The notes under the pieces are model-generated. The model ran no database searches. It saw only the letters and a list, made by a program, of their open reading frames with translations, and was not told the origin of the DNA. A DNA stretch of 64,000 nucleotides, taken from positions 62,001-126,000 of the forward strand of contig NZ_FRCC01000003.1 in NCBI RefSeq assembly GCF_900142775.1, written 5' to 3'. A program made the position numbers and the translations under genes. Source of the DNA: Flavobacterium flevense (GTDB lineage Bacteria; Bacteroidota; Bacteroidia; Flavobacteriales; Flavobacteriaceae). Shown in pieces: positions 53,475-62,905 of the stretch. The first letter of the stretch is position 1. Each line of letters begins with the position of its first letter.

Positions 53475-55136
53475 ATGATTTACCCCAAAATACCTTTAGC
53501 GCAAAGCATCATCCAAATATGTTTAGCCAAAGGAATCACCGATATCGTAATTTCTCCCGGATCCAGAAATGCTCCGTTAACCATTGGTTTTGCCTCTAAT
53601 CCTGATTTTAAATGTTATAGTATTGCTGATGAGCGTTGTGCGGCATTTTTCGCATTAGGAATAGCCCAGCAAATCCAGCGTCCCGTGGCGGTAGTATGTA
53701 CTTCGGGTTCGGCATTGCTGAACTATTATCCGGCTGTTGCCGAAGCTTTTTACAGTCAGATTCCTTTAATTGTTATTTCGGCTGATAGACCGCAAAGCAA
53801 GATTGATATTGGCGATGGACAAACCATTCGTCAGGAAAATGTTTTTGCAAATCATTCTTTGTATAATGGTAATTTAACCGAAGAAGCTTCAAAAACAAAC
53901 GATCATAAAATCAACGCAGCTATCGATGCCGCTTTTTATAAAAAAGGACCGGTTCATATTAACGCTCCTTTTGAAGAACCTTTATACGAAACAGTTTCAG
54001 AACTTTCGGTGGATGCGATGGTGCATCATTTTGCGGGTTTAAACCCAATTGCTCCGGTGGAAGATTTGACTGATTTTGCAGCCATCTGGAACCAATCGGC
54101 TAAGAAATTAGTATTAGTTGGTAATAACAATCCAAATTTAATTTCAGCGGCAACTATTGAGGCTTTCGCCAATGACGAATCGGTGGTAGTAATGACTGAA
54201 ACTACGTCTAACTTGCATCATCCTGGTTTTATTTCGAATATTGACACCATCATTACGCCTTTTACTAATGAGGATTTTGAAGATTTCTGCCCGGATATTT
54301 TAGTCACTTTTGGCGGAATGATTGTTTCCAAACGTATCAAAGCTTTTTTACGAAAATACAAACCGAAACAGCATTGGCATATTGATCCTTTGCGTGCGTA
54401 TGATACTTTTGGAGTTTTGACAAAACACTTCGAAGTTAGTCCGGCTGCTTTTTTTGAACGGTTTTTACCTTTGACTACTAGTATCAAAAGTGATTATTTT
54501 TCAAAAATGAATCAGCTTAAAACCATTCGAAAAGAAAAACAAGCGAACTTTATAACTAAAGTTCCATTCTCTGATTTTATGGTTTTTGATGCAGTAATTA
54601 AAAGTTTACCAAAGGACTGCCAGTTACAAATCAGTAACAGTTCGGCCATTCGATACGCACAATTAATGGAAATTGATCCTTCAATTGAAGTGTTTTGCAA
54701 TCGCGGTACGAGCGGAATTGACGGAAGTACTTCTACCGCTATTGGTGCGGCTGTAGTCAATAATAAGCCAACGGTTTTTATAAGTGGCGATGTGAGTTTT
54801 TTATATGACAGTAACGCGCTTTGGAACAATTATATTCCGGATAATTTCAAAATTATTCTGATCAATAATGGAGGAGGAGGGATTTTCAGAATTTTGCCCG
54901 GGCATCAGGAAACTGCTGTTTTTAATACTTTTTTCGAAACAACACATCATTTAACTGCCGAACATTTAGCTAAAATGTATGGTTTTAAATACCTCACAGC
55001 TACTAATGAAGTTACTGTAAAAAAAGCATTAGAAGAATTGTATGATCAAAATACAGAACCAACTATTTTAGAGATTTTTACACCAACACTTGAAAATGAT
55101 GCTGTTTTAAAACAGTTTTTTAGAGAGTTAGTTTAG
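53475..55136 (+). CDS. menD: MenD, SEPHCHC synthase (menaquinone pathway)
   Basis: 553 residues, a thiamine-diphosphate enzyme. ITDIVISPGSRNAPLTIGF and IADERCAAFFALGIAQ form the N-terminal substrate end, VAVVCTSGSALLNYYPAVAEA the pyrimidine-domain Glu region, and ISGDVSFLYDSNALWN…ILINNGGGGIFRILPG the pyrophosphate/Mg-binding GDG-like motif. It condenses isochorismate with 2-oxoglutarate. It starts at the ATG at 53475; 11 upstream codons belong to the promoter. Followed by a strong terminator, so monocistronic here; other men genes are not in the window. Confidence 0.95.
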   Translation: MIYPKIPLAQSIIQICLAKGITDIVISPGSRNAPLTIGFASNPDFKCYSIADERCAAFFALGIAQQIQRPVAVVCTSGSALLNYYPAVAEAFYSQIPLIVISADRPQSKIDIGDGQTIRQENVFANHSLYNGNLTEEASKTNDHKINAAIDAAFYKKGPVHINAPFEEPLYETVSELSVDAMVHHFAGLNPIAPVEDLTDFAAIWNQSAKKLVLVGNNNPNLISAATIEAFANDESVVVMTETTSNLHHPGFISNIDTIITPFTNEDFEDFCPDILVTFGGMIVSKRIKAFLRKYKPKQHWHIDPLRAYDTFGVLTKHFEVSPAAFFERFLPLTTSIKSDYFSKMNQLKTIRKEKQANFITKVPFSDFMVFDAVIKSLPKDCQLQISNSSAIRYAQLMEIDPSIEVFCNRGTSGIDGSTSTAIGAAVVNNKPTVFISGDVSFLYDSNALWNNYIPDNFKIILINNGGGGIFRILPGHQETAVFNTFFETTHHLTAEHLAKMYGFKYLTATNEVTVKKALEELYDQNTEPTILEIFTPTLENDAVLKQFFRELV

Positions 55137-55437
55137 TAAAAACAGCATTAATTTTAGTGAATGCTTTTTTGTGGTAAATCAACGTGTTTACTACAAAAAA
55201 GCATTTTTTATTGCTGATTTTTTGTTTTGAAAATAAATGATTTTTAAAAATTGAATAATGATAAAGTTTTAGTCTTTATTTTACAGGATAGTACAGGGTA
55301 GTTAATTTGTTTTAAGTAGTTATTTTAGTAAAATTTTACTTATCTTAATATTGAATTATCTAAGTGTTTTCATACTTATGACTAAGATAAATTAAAAAGA
55401 AGTATTATTTTGTATTAATATAAATTCTAAGTTTTAT
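55137..55437. other. 301-bp gap after menD
   Basis: It contains the menD terminator (55160-55210) and then AT-rich DNA leading to the first MG2/plug gene. No gene and no clear TAnnTTTG box close to the next ATG was found. Confidence 0.6.
55160..55210 (+). terminator. Terminator of menD
   Basis: The arms AATGCTTTTTTGTGGTAAA and TTTACTACAAAAAAGCATT pair with one mismatch and are followed by TTTTT. Confidence 0.8.
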
Positions 55438-57864
55438 ATGACTAAAGCTGTCCTTAGCAATAAAAATTGCTTTTTAATTTCTTTCTTCTGTTTGGTTACT
55501 TCATTGAGTTTTTTACAGGCACAGGACAAAAAAGCAATAAGTGATATCGAAAAAGTCTATCTTCATACAGACAGATCCATCTATTTTATGGGTGAAGATT
55601 TATGGTACAAAGCTTATAATGTCCGATCTTATAATCATCTATTATTTGATAACAGTAACATCTTGTATGTTGAATTGATTTCGGCTGATTCTAAAATCAT
55701 TGCGAGAAACAAAACCAATTTAGAAATGGGATTGGGAAATGGCGATTTTCAATTGCAGGATTCTCTTGGTGTAAAACCGGGAGTGTATCAGTTGCGTGCT
55801 TATACGAATTGGAACAGGAATTTTGGCGAAGATTTTGTTTTTAAAAAAGAAATTCAAATTATTGATGTTTTCGAATCACATTCGAAGGCCAATAAATCCA
55901 AGTTTGAATTGGTTCAAAATAAAGGGGGGAATGTGGGTACACAAAATGCTATTAAGGTTGATTTTTTCCCGGAAGGTGGTTCGCTTTTAGAAAACGTAGC
56001 CAGTGTTGTAGGGTTTAAAGCTGTTGACGGTAACGGAAATCCAATAACTGTTACAGCAGATGTTTTTGATTCAGATAGTGAACTGGTTACTTCATTTGAA
56101 AGTGCTCATGATGGTATGGGTAAATTTCAAATAATACCTAATCAAGGCAAAAAATATTACGCAAAAATTAAAACGCAATCCGGAACAGTACAACGTACCG
56201 ATCTTCCGGATGCACTAAAAAACGGTTATGCATTAAGCTTTAGAAATTTTAAAGGCAGAAATATTATCGTTATTAATACAAACCCGGAGACGTTAGCGCT
56301 TAGTCCTAGTGAACAGCTTACTGTTGTTTGTAAATCGCGAGGAGTCACTTATTTTGAAACCACTCAGACGCTAACTGAAAGCAATCTTTCTTTTGAATTG
56401 GCAAAAGACAAACTTCCTGAGGGGATATGCCAAATCACACTTTACGATAGTGGTTCTAAACCATTAAGCGAACGATTGGTTTATATCGAAAAAGAACATG
56501 ATTTGGATGTCCAAATAACAACGGATAAAGCAACTTACCAGCCTAATGAAAAAGCGATTATTAATGTGACTTCAAAATCAAAAGCAGGGCTTGGAAAATC
56601 GGCCAGTTTTTCATTAAGTGTAACAGACAGGAACGGAGTAACAGAAGAGAAAGATGATGACTCCACTATTAGTTCTTATTATCTGATGGAATCAGACATA
56701 AGAGGGAAAGTACATAATCCTGCGTATTATTTTGATGCCAAAAATCCAAAACGATTAGAACATTTAGACAATTTATTATTAACTCAGGGTTGGCGTGATT
56801 TTCTTTGGAAAACAGCTCCTAAAATTAACGACTCTGTTTCTTATATAGCTGAAAAAGGAATTACGATATCGGGTAGGGTAAAGCAACTTCTTGGCGATAA
56901 GGCATTAGTCAATAATACGATGACACTGGCATTAATGAATAAAAAGCATTTTAATATTTTTAATGCTATTACAGATTCTGAGGGCGGTTTTAAGTTTGAA
57001 AACCTGATGTTTTCCGGAAAAACCGGTATGTTTTTAAATTCCAGAAATGCGAAAGGGAAGTTTAGAGGCGAATTAGTATTAGACCCAATAGAACAAAACC
57101 CTATTGGTATTTCGATCGAAAATAAAGCGATCCATTGGGACATAACAACAAGGATGCTGGTTGATAATGTGTACAGGAAATTTGCTGCTTTTGGAGTAAA
57201 ACCTGAAAATATTCTGGACGAAGTAAAAATTGTTGCTAAAAAGAAAAGTCTGCCACCGGTTTTCTACGGAATTGCCGATAACAGCTATATTCCGGATGAA
57301 AGCGTAGCTACGTTTACGGATATTTTTCAGCTGATAGAACAAAATATTCCGGGTGTTGTTGCCACTGATGATTCCGTACGATTTACCCGTTTTGAAGGAG
57401 CACCACTTTTTATTATTGATGGTTTTGAAGCTATTGACAGAGGACAGGTAAGTTTTATCCAACCTGAAGATGTTTTAAAAATTGAAGCAGTAAAAGGAGC
57501 AACATCAGCTTATTACGGAGAAAAAGCTGCTAATGGTATTATTTCCATTTTTACTAAGGCTAATACCGGACAACATGCTAAAAAAGAAGTTTTTCATTCT
57601 ATTAAAAAAGACATCGAGGGTTTTTATACCGCACGGACGTTTTATGTTCCCGATCCCGCGAAACCAAATCCGGAGTTAGATACTCAGGCTGCTGTAAGAA
57701 ATACGATTTACTGGAATCCGTATGTGCATCCGGACAAAGAGGGAAACAGTACGCTGAATTATTACAATACAAAGGTAGAAACCAAAGTAAAAGTGGCTTT
57801 AGAAGGTATTACAGCTACCGGAATTCCTGTGGTTAAGAGTATATTTTATACTATTAAAAAGTAA
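55438..57864 (+). CDS. MG2-domain/TonB-plug surface protein, copy 1
   Basis: 808 residues: signal peptide to LQAQ; an alpha-2-macroglobulin MG2-like domain (about 35-150) with KVYLHTDRSIYFMGEDLWYKAYN; beta-sandwich domains including DFFPEGGSLLENVASVVGF; a domain with WRDFLWKT; a carboxypeptidase-type regulatory segment (ISGRVKQLL…GFKFENLMFSG); and a TonB plug (about 625-720: PLFIIDGFEAIDRGQV, KGATSAYYGEKAANGIISIFT). There is no beta-barrel after the plug, only a 70-residue conserved tail (RNTIYWNPYVHPDK). Proteins like this occur in Bacteroidetes; the role is unknown. It may bind SusC-like or other barrels or act in surface assembly. First of three tandem paralogues. Confidence 0.85.
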   Translation: MTKAVLSNKNCFLISFFCLVTSLSFLQAQDKKAISDIEKVYLHTDRSIYFMGEDLWYKAYNVRSYNHLLFDNSNILYVELISADSKIIARNKTNLEMGLGNGDFQLQDSLGVKPGVYQLRAYTNWNRNFGEDFVFKKEIQIIDVFESHSKANKSKFELVQNKGGNVGTQNAIKVDFFPEGGSLLENVASVVGFKAVDGNGNPITVTADVFDSDSELVTSFESAHDGMGKFQIIPNQGKKYYAKIKTQSGTVQRTDLPDALKNGYALSFRNFKGRNIIVINTNPETLALSPSEQLTVVCKSRGVTYFETTQTLTESNLSFELAKDKLPEGICQITLYDSGSKPLSERLVYIEKEHDLDVQITTDKATYQPNEKAIINVTSKSKAGLGKSASFSLSVTDRNGVTEEKDDDSTISSYYLMESDIRGKVHNPAYYFDAKNPKRLEHLDNLLLTQGWRDFLWKTAPKINDSVSYIAEKGITISGRVKQLLGDKALVNNTMTLALMNKKHFNIFNAITDSEGGFKFENLMFSGKTGMFLNSRNAKGKFRGELVLDPIEQNPIGISIENKAIHWDITTRMLVDNVYRKFAAFGVKPENILDEVKIVAKKKSLPPVFYGIADNSYIPDESVATFTDIFQLIEQNIPGVVATDDSVRFTRFEGAPLFIIDGFEAIDRGQVSFIQPEDVLKIEAVKGATSAYYGEKAANGIISIFTKANTGQHAKKEVFHSIKKDIEGFYTARTFYVPDPAKPNPELDTQAAVRNTIYWNPYVHPDKEGNSTLNYYNTKVETKVKVALEGITATGIPVVKSIFYTIKK

Positions 57865-57897
57865 AAGATTTTTTTGTTTAATTAAAACCAAAATTAA

Positions 57898-60318
57898 ATG
57901 CCAGAATCTTTTTGTAAAACGCTTAGTTTACTTTATTTTTTACTGTCAATTGTTTTTTTGAATGCACAGGATAGAAAAGATATTGCTGATATTGAAAAAG
58001 TGTATCTGCATACTGATAGAAACACTTATTTTCTGGGTGAAGATTTATGGTACAAAGCTTATAATGTCAGAGCTTCTAATAATTTGCTTTTTGATAACAG
58101 TAATATTTTGTATGTCGAATTAATCTCGGCTGATTCTAAAATAATTGCCCGAAATAAAACCAATTTAGAAATGGGATTGGGACATGGCGACTTTCATTTG
58201 ACCGACTCTCTTGGTGTAAAACCGGGAGTGTATCAGTTACGAGCTTATACGAATTGGAATCGGAATTTTGGAGATGATTTTGTGTTCCAAAAAGATATTG
58301 AAATTATTGATGTTTTTGCTCCAAATGACAAACTGAAAACAACTAAAAACATTCCTTTAGAATCTAAAATAGCTAAAAAAGAAGCCACAAAACCAAATCT
58401 TTTTCAAGTTGATTTTTTCCCTGAAGGCGGTTCACTTCTAGAAAATGTAGTCAGTGCTGTAGGTTTTAAAGCGGTTGATGCTAACGGAAAACCAATTACT
58501 ATTAAAGGCGAAATCTATGATTCTAATAACGAATTAGTCTCTGTTTTTGAAAGTGTACATGATGGAATGGGAAAATTTCAAATGGTACCGATGGAAGGCA
58601 AAAGCTATTATGCAAAAATTAAAACTTCTACAGGATTAGAACTGCGTCAAGAACTTCCGAATGTTCTCAAACAAGGTTATTCATTGAGTTTTAGAGCCAT
58701 AAAAGGTAGAAATATTATTAGTATCAGTACTAACCAAGCTACTTTGGCACAAAATCCAAATCCATCACTTACTATTGTTTGCAAATCCAGAGGAATCTCA
58801 TATTTGGAAACTACTCAAACACTTACCGAAACGACAGTATCATTTGAATTACCAAAAGACAAAACTCCCGAAGGCATCAGCCAAATTACATTATTCGACA
58901 ATACTAACAAACCGCAAAGCGAACGGTTGGTTTATATCGAAAAAGAGCATGATTTAGAGGTTCAACTTTTAACAGATAAACCGAGTTACCAACCTAATGA
59001 AAAAGTGACAATAAATGTTTCTTCAAAATCAAAGTCTGGAGAAGGAAGATCAGCCAGTTTCTCATTGAGTGTCACTGATACGAACGGAGTTGAAAATGAT
59101 AATTTCGAATCAAATATAAGTTCGTATTTCCTGATGGAATCAGACATTCGGGGAAAAGTACATAACCCCAGCTATTATTTTGATGCCAAAAATCCAAAAC
59201 GATTAGAACATTTAGACAATTTATTATTAACTCAGGGTTGGCGTGATTTTCTTTGGAAAACATCTCCAAAAATTGATGAAACTGCTAATTACAAAGCAGA
59301 AAAAGGAATTACAATTTCAGGTCGGGTAAAACAACTTTTTGCTGATAAGCCATTGGTAAATAATAATCTGACATTGGCTTTAATGAGTAAAAAGAATCGC
59401 AATATTTTTAATACTGTTACCGATTCTATTGGTCGTTTTCAATTTGCAAACTTAATGTTCTCTGGGAAAACAAATATGTATTTGAATACCAGGGATGAAA
59501 AAGGAAAATTCAGAGGTGAAATAGTTTTGGACTCTATTGAACTGGCTCCAATGTTGGTTTCTTTAAAAAAAGAATCAATCGTTTTACAACAAATAAATAA
59601 TTCGTTTACTGAAAATGTACTAAAGAAATTTACAGTTTTTGGAGTAAAACCCGAAAATGTTTTGGATGAAGTTGTAGTTAAGGCTGCCAAAAATAAAATA
59701 AATCCAATGTATGGAGTTCCAGATTATAGTTATCAGGTAGATAAAAAAGAAGCAAATAAATTTTACAATTTTGTTGATTATCTTGAACAAGAATTAAGAG
59801 GTGTTGTAGCTGTTAATTACGATAGTATAGTTGCAACAGATGCGTCAAAATTACCATTTGCAATATTAATTGATGGCTTTCAAGCAGTAGATGGGAATCA
59901 ATTAATTTCAGTTTCTGCTGATGAAGCTCTAAAAATAGAGGTTGTAAGAGGAATGCATATAGAGGCACTATATGGGAAGTTTACTCTTATTTCCATTTTT
60001 ACAAATGCAAAAACAGGTCAAGCTGCTAAAAAAGTTCCTGTTTATTCCATTAAACAAGAACTAGAAGGTTTTTACACCGCACGTGTTTTTTATTCTCCAG
60101 ATACGGAAAAACCAAATCCCGAATTAGATAAAAAAGCAGCTGTAAGAAACACCATTTACTGGAATCCTTATGTGCATCCGGACAAAACAGGAAATGCTGC
60201 TGTAAATTATTTAAACAGCAGTGTTGAAACTAAAGTAAAAGTTGCTCTTGAAGGGATTACCGGCAGTGGGATTCCTGTGGTTCGAAATGTTTTTTACACT
60301 ATTAAAAATAATCAATAA
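57898..60318 (+). CDS. MG2-domain/TonB-plug surface protein, copy 2
   Basis: 806 residues with the same order of domains as copy 1. DNA is identical to copy 3 over about 57990-58271 and again about 59270-59430. A separate 70-base patch (about 59185-59258) is identical to copy 1 but not copy 3. The plug segment (about 620-700) is divergent: FYNFVDYLEQELRGVVAVN and ILIDGFQAVDGNQLISV, with MHIEALYGKFTLISIFT in place of the YYGEKAANG of copy 1. The tail RNTIYWNPYVHPDKTGN is conserved. The start at 57898 is 33 bases after copy 1. Confidence 0.85.
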   Translation: MPESFCKTLSLLYFLLSIVFLNAQDRKDIADIEKVYLHTDRNTYFLGEDLWYKAYNVRASNNLLFDNSNILYVELISADSKIIARNKTNLEMGLGHGDFHLTDSLGVKPGVYQLRAYTNWNRNFGDDFVFQKDIEIIDVFAPNDKLKTTKNIPLESKIAKKEATKPNLFQVDFFPEGGSLLENVVSAVGFKAVDANGKPITIKGEIYDSNNELVSVFESVHDGMGKFQMVPMEGKSYYAKIKTSTGLELRQELPNVLKQGYSLSFRAIKGRNIISISTNQATLAQNPNPSLTIVCKSRGISYLETTQTLTETTVSFELPKDKTPEGISQITLFDNTNKPQSERLVYIEKEHDLEVQLLTDKPSYQPNEKVTINVSSKSKSGEGRSASFSLSVTDTNGVENDNFESNISSYFLMESDIRGKVHNPSYYFDAKNPKRLEHLDNLLLTQGWRDFLWKTSPKIDETANYKAEKGITISGRVKQLFADKPLVNNNLTLALMSKKNRNIFNTVTDSIGRFQFANLMFSGKTNMYLNTRDEKGKFRGEIVLDSIELAPMLVSLKKESIVLQQINNSFTENVLKKFTVFGVKPENVLDEVVVKAAKNKINPMYGVPDYSYQVDKKEANKFYNFVDYLEQELRGVVAVNYDSIVATDASKLPFAILIDGFQAVDGNQLISVSADEALKIEVVRGMHIEALYGKFTLISIFTNAKTGQAAKKVPVYSIKQELEGFYTARVFYSPDTEKPNPELDKKAAVRNTIYWNPYVHPDKTGNAAVNYLNSSVETKVKVALEGITGSGIPVVRNVFYTIKNNQ

Positions 60319-60327
60319 AAGAGGTGT

Positions 60328-62805
60328 ATGCTTAAATTTTATTATAAAAATTGCCGTATTCTTAGTTTTTTATTTTTGATTTTGATGTCTGTTTGTTCGC
60401 AGGCACAGGATAGAAAAGATATTGATAATATTGAAAAAGTGTATCTGCATACTGATAGAAACACTTATTTTCTGGGTGAAGATTTATGGTACAAAGCTTA
60501 TAATGTCAGAGCTTCTAATAATTTGCTTTTTGATAACAGTAATATTTTGTATGTCGAATTAATCTCGGCTGATTCTAAAATAATTGCCCGAAATAAAACC
60601 AATTTAGAAATGGGATTGGGACATGGCGACTTTCATTTGACCGACTCTCTTGGTGTAAAACCGGGAGTGTATCAGTTACGAGCTTATACGAATTGGAATC
60701 GGAATTTTGGATATGATTTTATATTCCAAAAAGATATTGAAATTATTGATGTGTTTGCTCCAAATGACAAACCGAAAACAACTAAAAGCATTCCTTTAGA
60801 ATCTAAGACAGCTAAAAAAGAAGTAACAAAACCAAATCCTTTTCGCATTGATTTTTTCCCTGAAGGCGGATCGCTTTTAGAAAATGTAGCCAGTGTCGTC
60901 GGTTTTAAAGCGGTTGATAATAATGGAAAACCCATTACTATTAAAGGCGAAATCTATGATTCTAATAATGAATTGGTAACTGTTTTTGAAAGCGTTCACG
61001 ATGGTATGGGAAAATTGCAAATGGTACCGATGGAAGGCAAAAGCTATTATGCAAAAATTAAAACTTCAACAGGATTAGAATTGCGTCAAGAGCTTCCTAG
61101 TGTTCTCAAACAAGGTTATTTAGTTAGTTTTAGAGCCATAAAAGCTAGAAATATTATTAGTATTAGTACAAATCAAGCTACTTTGGCACAAAATCCAAAT
61201 GCAGTTTTAACAATAGTTTGCAAATCCAAAGGAATCTCGTATTTAGAAACTCCTCAAATGCTTACCGAAACAACAGTATCATTTGAATTACCAAAAGACA
61301 AAACTCCCAAAGGAATTAGTCAAATCACTTTATTCGACAATACAAACAAACCGCAAAGTGAACGTTTGGTTTATATTGAAAAAGAGCATGATTTAGAGGT
61401 TCAACTTTTGACGGATAGTGATACTTACGTACCTAATGAAAAGGCAATAGTATATGTTTCATCTAAATCAAAGACAGGTCTGGCTAAATCAGCCAGTTTT
61501 TCATTGAGTGTCACCGATACAAATGGGGTAGATAATGCCAATTTTGATTCTAACATCTGTTCCTATTTCCTGATGGAATCAGACATTAGGGGAAAAGTCT
61601 ATCATCCTGCCTATTATTTTGATACTACAAATCTAAAACGATTAGAACATCTAGATAATTTATTGTTGACCCAAGGTTGGCGCGATTTTGTTTGGAAAAC
61701 AACTCCAAAAATTGATGAAACTGCTAATTACAAAGCAGAAAAAGGAATTACAATTTCAGGTCGGGTAAAACAACTTTTTGCTGATAAGCCATTGGTAAAT
61801 AATAATCTGACATTGGCTTTAATGAGTAAAAAGAATCGGAATATTTTTAATACTGTTACCGATACTATTGGTCGCTTTCAATTTGAAAACCTGATGTTTT
61901 CGGGGAAAACCAATATGTATTTGAATACCAGGGATGAAAAAGGAAAATTTAGAGGAGAAATAGTTTTGGACTCAATTGAGCAAGCTCCAATAGCTGTTAA
62001 ATTTAAAAAAGAAATAATCGATTTTTCTGCTACAGATAATTTATTTGCTGATAATGTGTTGAAGAAATTTACCGCTTTTGGAGTAAAACCAGAGAATATT
62101 TTGAAAGAAGTTTTAATTAAATCCAAAAATAAATTTGTCCGACCAGTATTTTATGGAGTTCCTGACTTTAGTTATGTAGCTGATAAAAACACAAAGAATT
62201 TGACTACAATTTATGACGTTTTAGAGAAAGTTCCAAGTGTTTTAGTTGTTGATAGAGCGGTTAGTGTTATAGGTGCTAGTGTTGTGGGGGTACGTGACGA
62301 AACACCGGAAGGTAAACCTATACCTAAAAACACACCGCTAATTTTAATAGACGGTAGTCCAATGATAGATACTAGGGAATTAGATTGGATTTTGCCTACT
62401 GATGTCGAAAAAATAGATGTAATACAAAGTTCAATTGTTAAGGATTTATACATATTAGAAAATGAATCAGATGGTAGTGTTATTTCAATTTTTACAAATG
62501 GAAATAGAGGAAATAAACCTAAAAAAGATCCTTTTCATTCTATTAAACAAGAACTAGAAGGTTTTTATACTGCACGTGTTTTTTATATGCCGGATCCTGA
62601 AAAACCCAATGAAGAATTAGATAAAAAAGCAGCGGTAAGAAACACCATTTACTGGAATCCTTATGTGCATCCCGATAAAACAGGAAATGCCGCTGTAAAT
62701 TATTTTAATACAAAGGTAGAAACCAAAGTAAAAGTAGCTCTGGAAGGGATCACCGGAGGCGGAATTCCTGTGGTTCGAAATGTTTTTTACACTATTAAAA
62801 AATAA
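60328..62805 (+). CDS. MG2-domain/TonB-plug surface protein, copy 3
   Basis: 825 residues, starting 9 bases after copy 2. N-terminal and middle parts are nearly the same as copy 2. The plug is the most different of the three: TIYDVLEKVPSVLVVDRAVSV, an insertion GVRDETPEGKPIPKNTP, then LILIDGSPMIDTRELDWIL and DLYILENESDGSVISIFTNG. The C-terminal RNTIYWNPYVHPDKTGNAAVNYF is shared. The pattern, a constant frame with a variable plug, suggests different partners. Confidence 0.85.
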   Translation: MLKFYYKNCRILSFLFLILMSVCSQAQDRKDIDNIEKVYLHTDRNTYFLGEDLWYKAYNVRASNNLLFDNSNILYVELISADSKIIARNKTNLEMGLGHGDFHLTDSLGVKPGVYQLRAYTNWNRNFGYDFIFQKDIEIIDVFAPNDKPKTTKSIPLESKTAKKEVTKPNPFRIDFFPEGGSLLENVASVVGFKAVDNNGKPITIKGEIYDSNNELVTVFESVHDGMGKLQMVPMEGKSYYAKIKTSTGLELRQELPSVLKQGYLVSFRAIKARNIISISTNQATLAQNPNAVLTIVCKSKGISYLETPQMLTETTVSFELPKDKTPKGISQITLFDNTNKPQSERLVYIEKEHDLEVQLLTDSDTYVPNEKAIVYVSSKSKTGLAKSASFSLSVTDTNGVDNANFDSNICSYFLMESDIRGKVYHPAYYFDTTNLKRLEHLDNLLLTQGWRDFVWKTTPKIDETANYKAEKGITISGRVKQLFADKPLVNNNLTLALMSKKNRNIFNTVTDTIGRFQFENLMFSGKTNMYLNTRDEKGKFRGEIVLDSIEQAPIAVKFKKEIIDFSATDNLFADNVLKKFTAFGVKPENILKEVLIKSKNKFVRPVFYGVPDFSYVADKNTKNLTTIYDVLEKVPSVLVVDRAVSVIGASVVGVRDETPEGKPIPKNTPLILIDGSPMIDTRELDWILPTDVEKIDVIQSSIVKDLYILENESDGSVISIFTNGNRGNKPKKDPFHSIKQELEGFYTARVFYMPDPEKPNEELDKKAAVRNTIYWNPYVHPDKTGNAAVNYFNTKVETKVKVALEGITGGGIPVVRNVFYTIKK

Positions 62806-62905
62806 TTTTCAGGAGGTTTTTTCATTTTTTCGGGACACTACAGGATAATATTCTAATTATCCTCATTTATATTAGCCTTCTAAAAAGTTAATAACACTCC
62901 AAATT

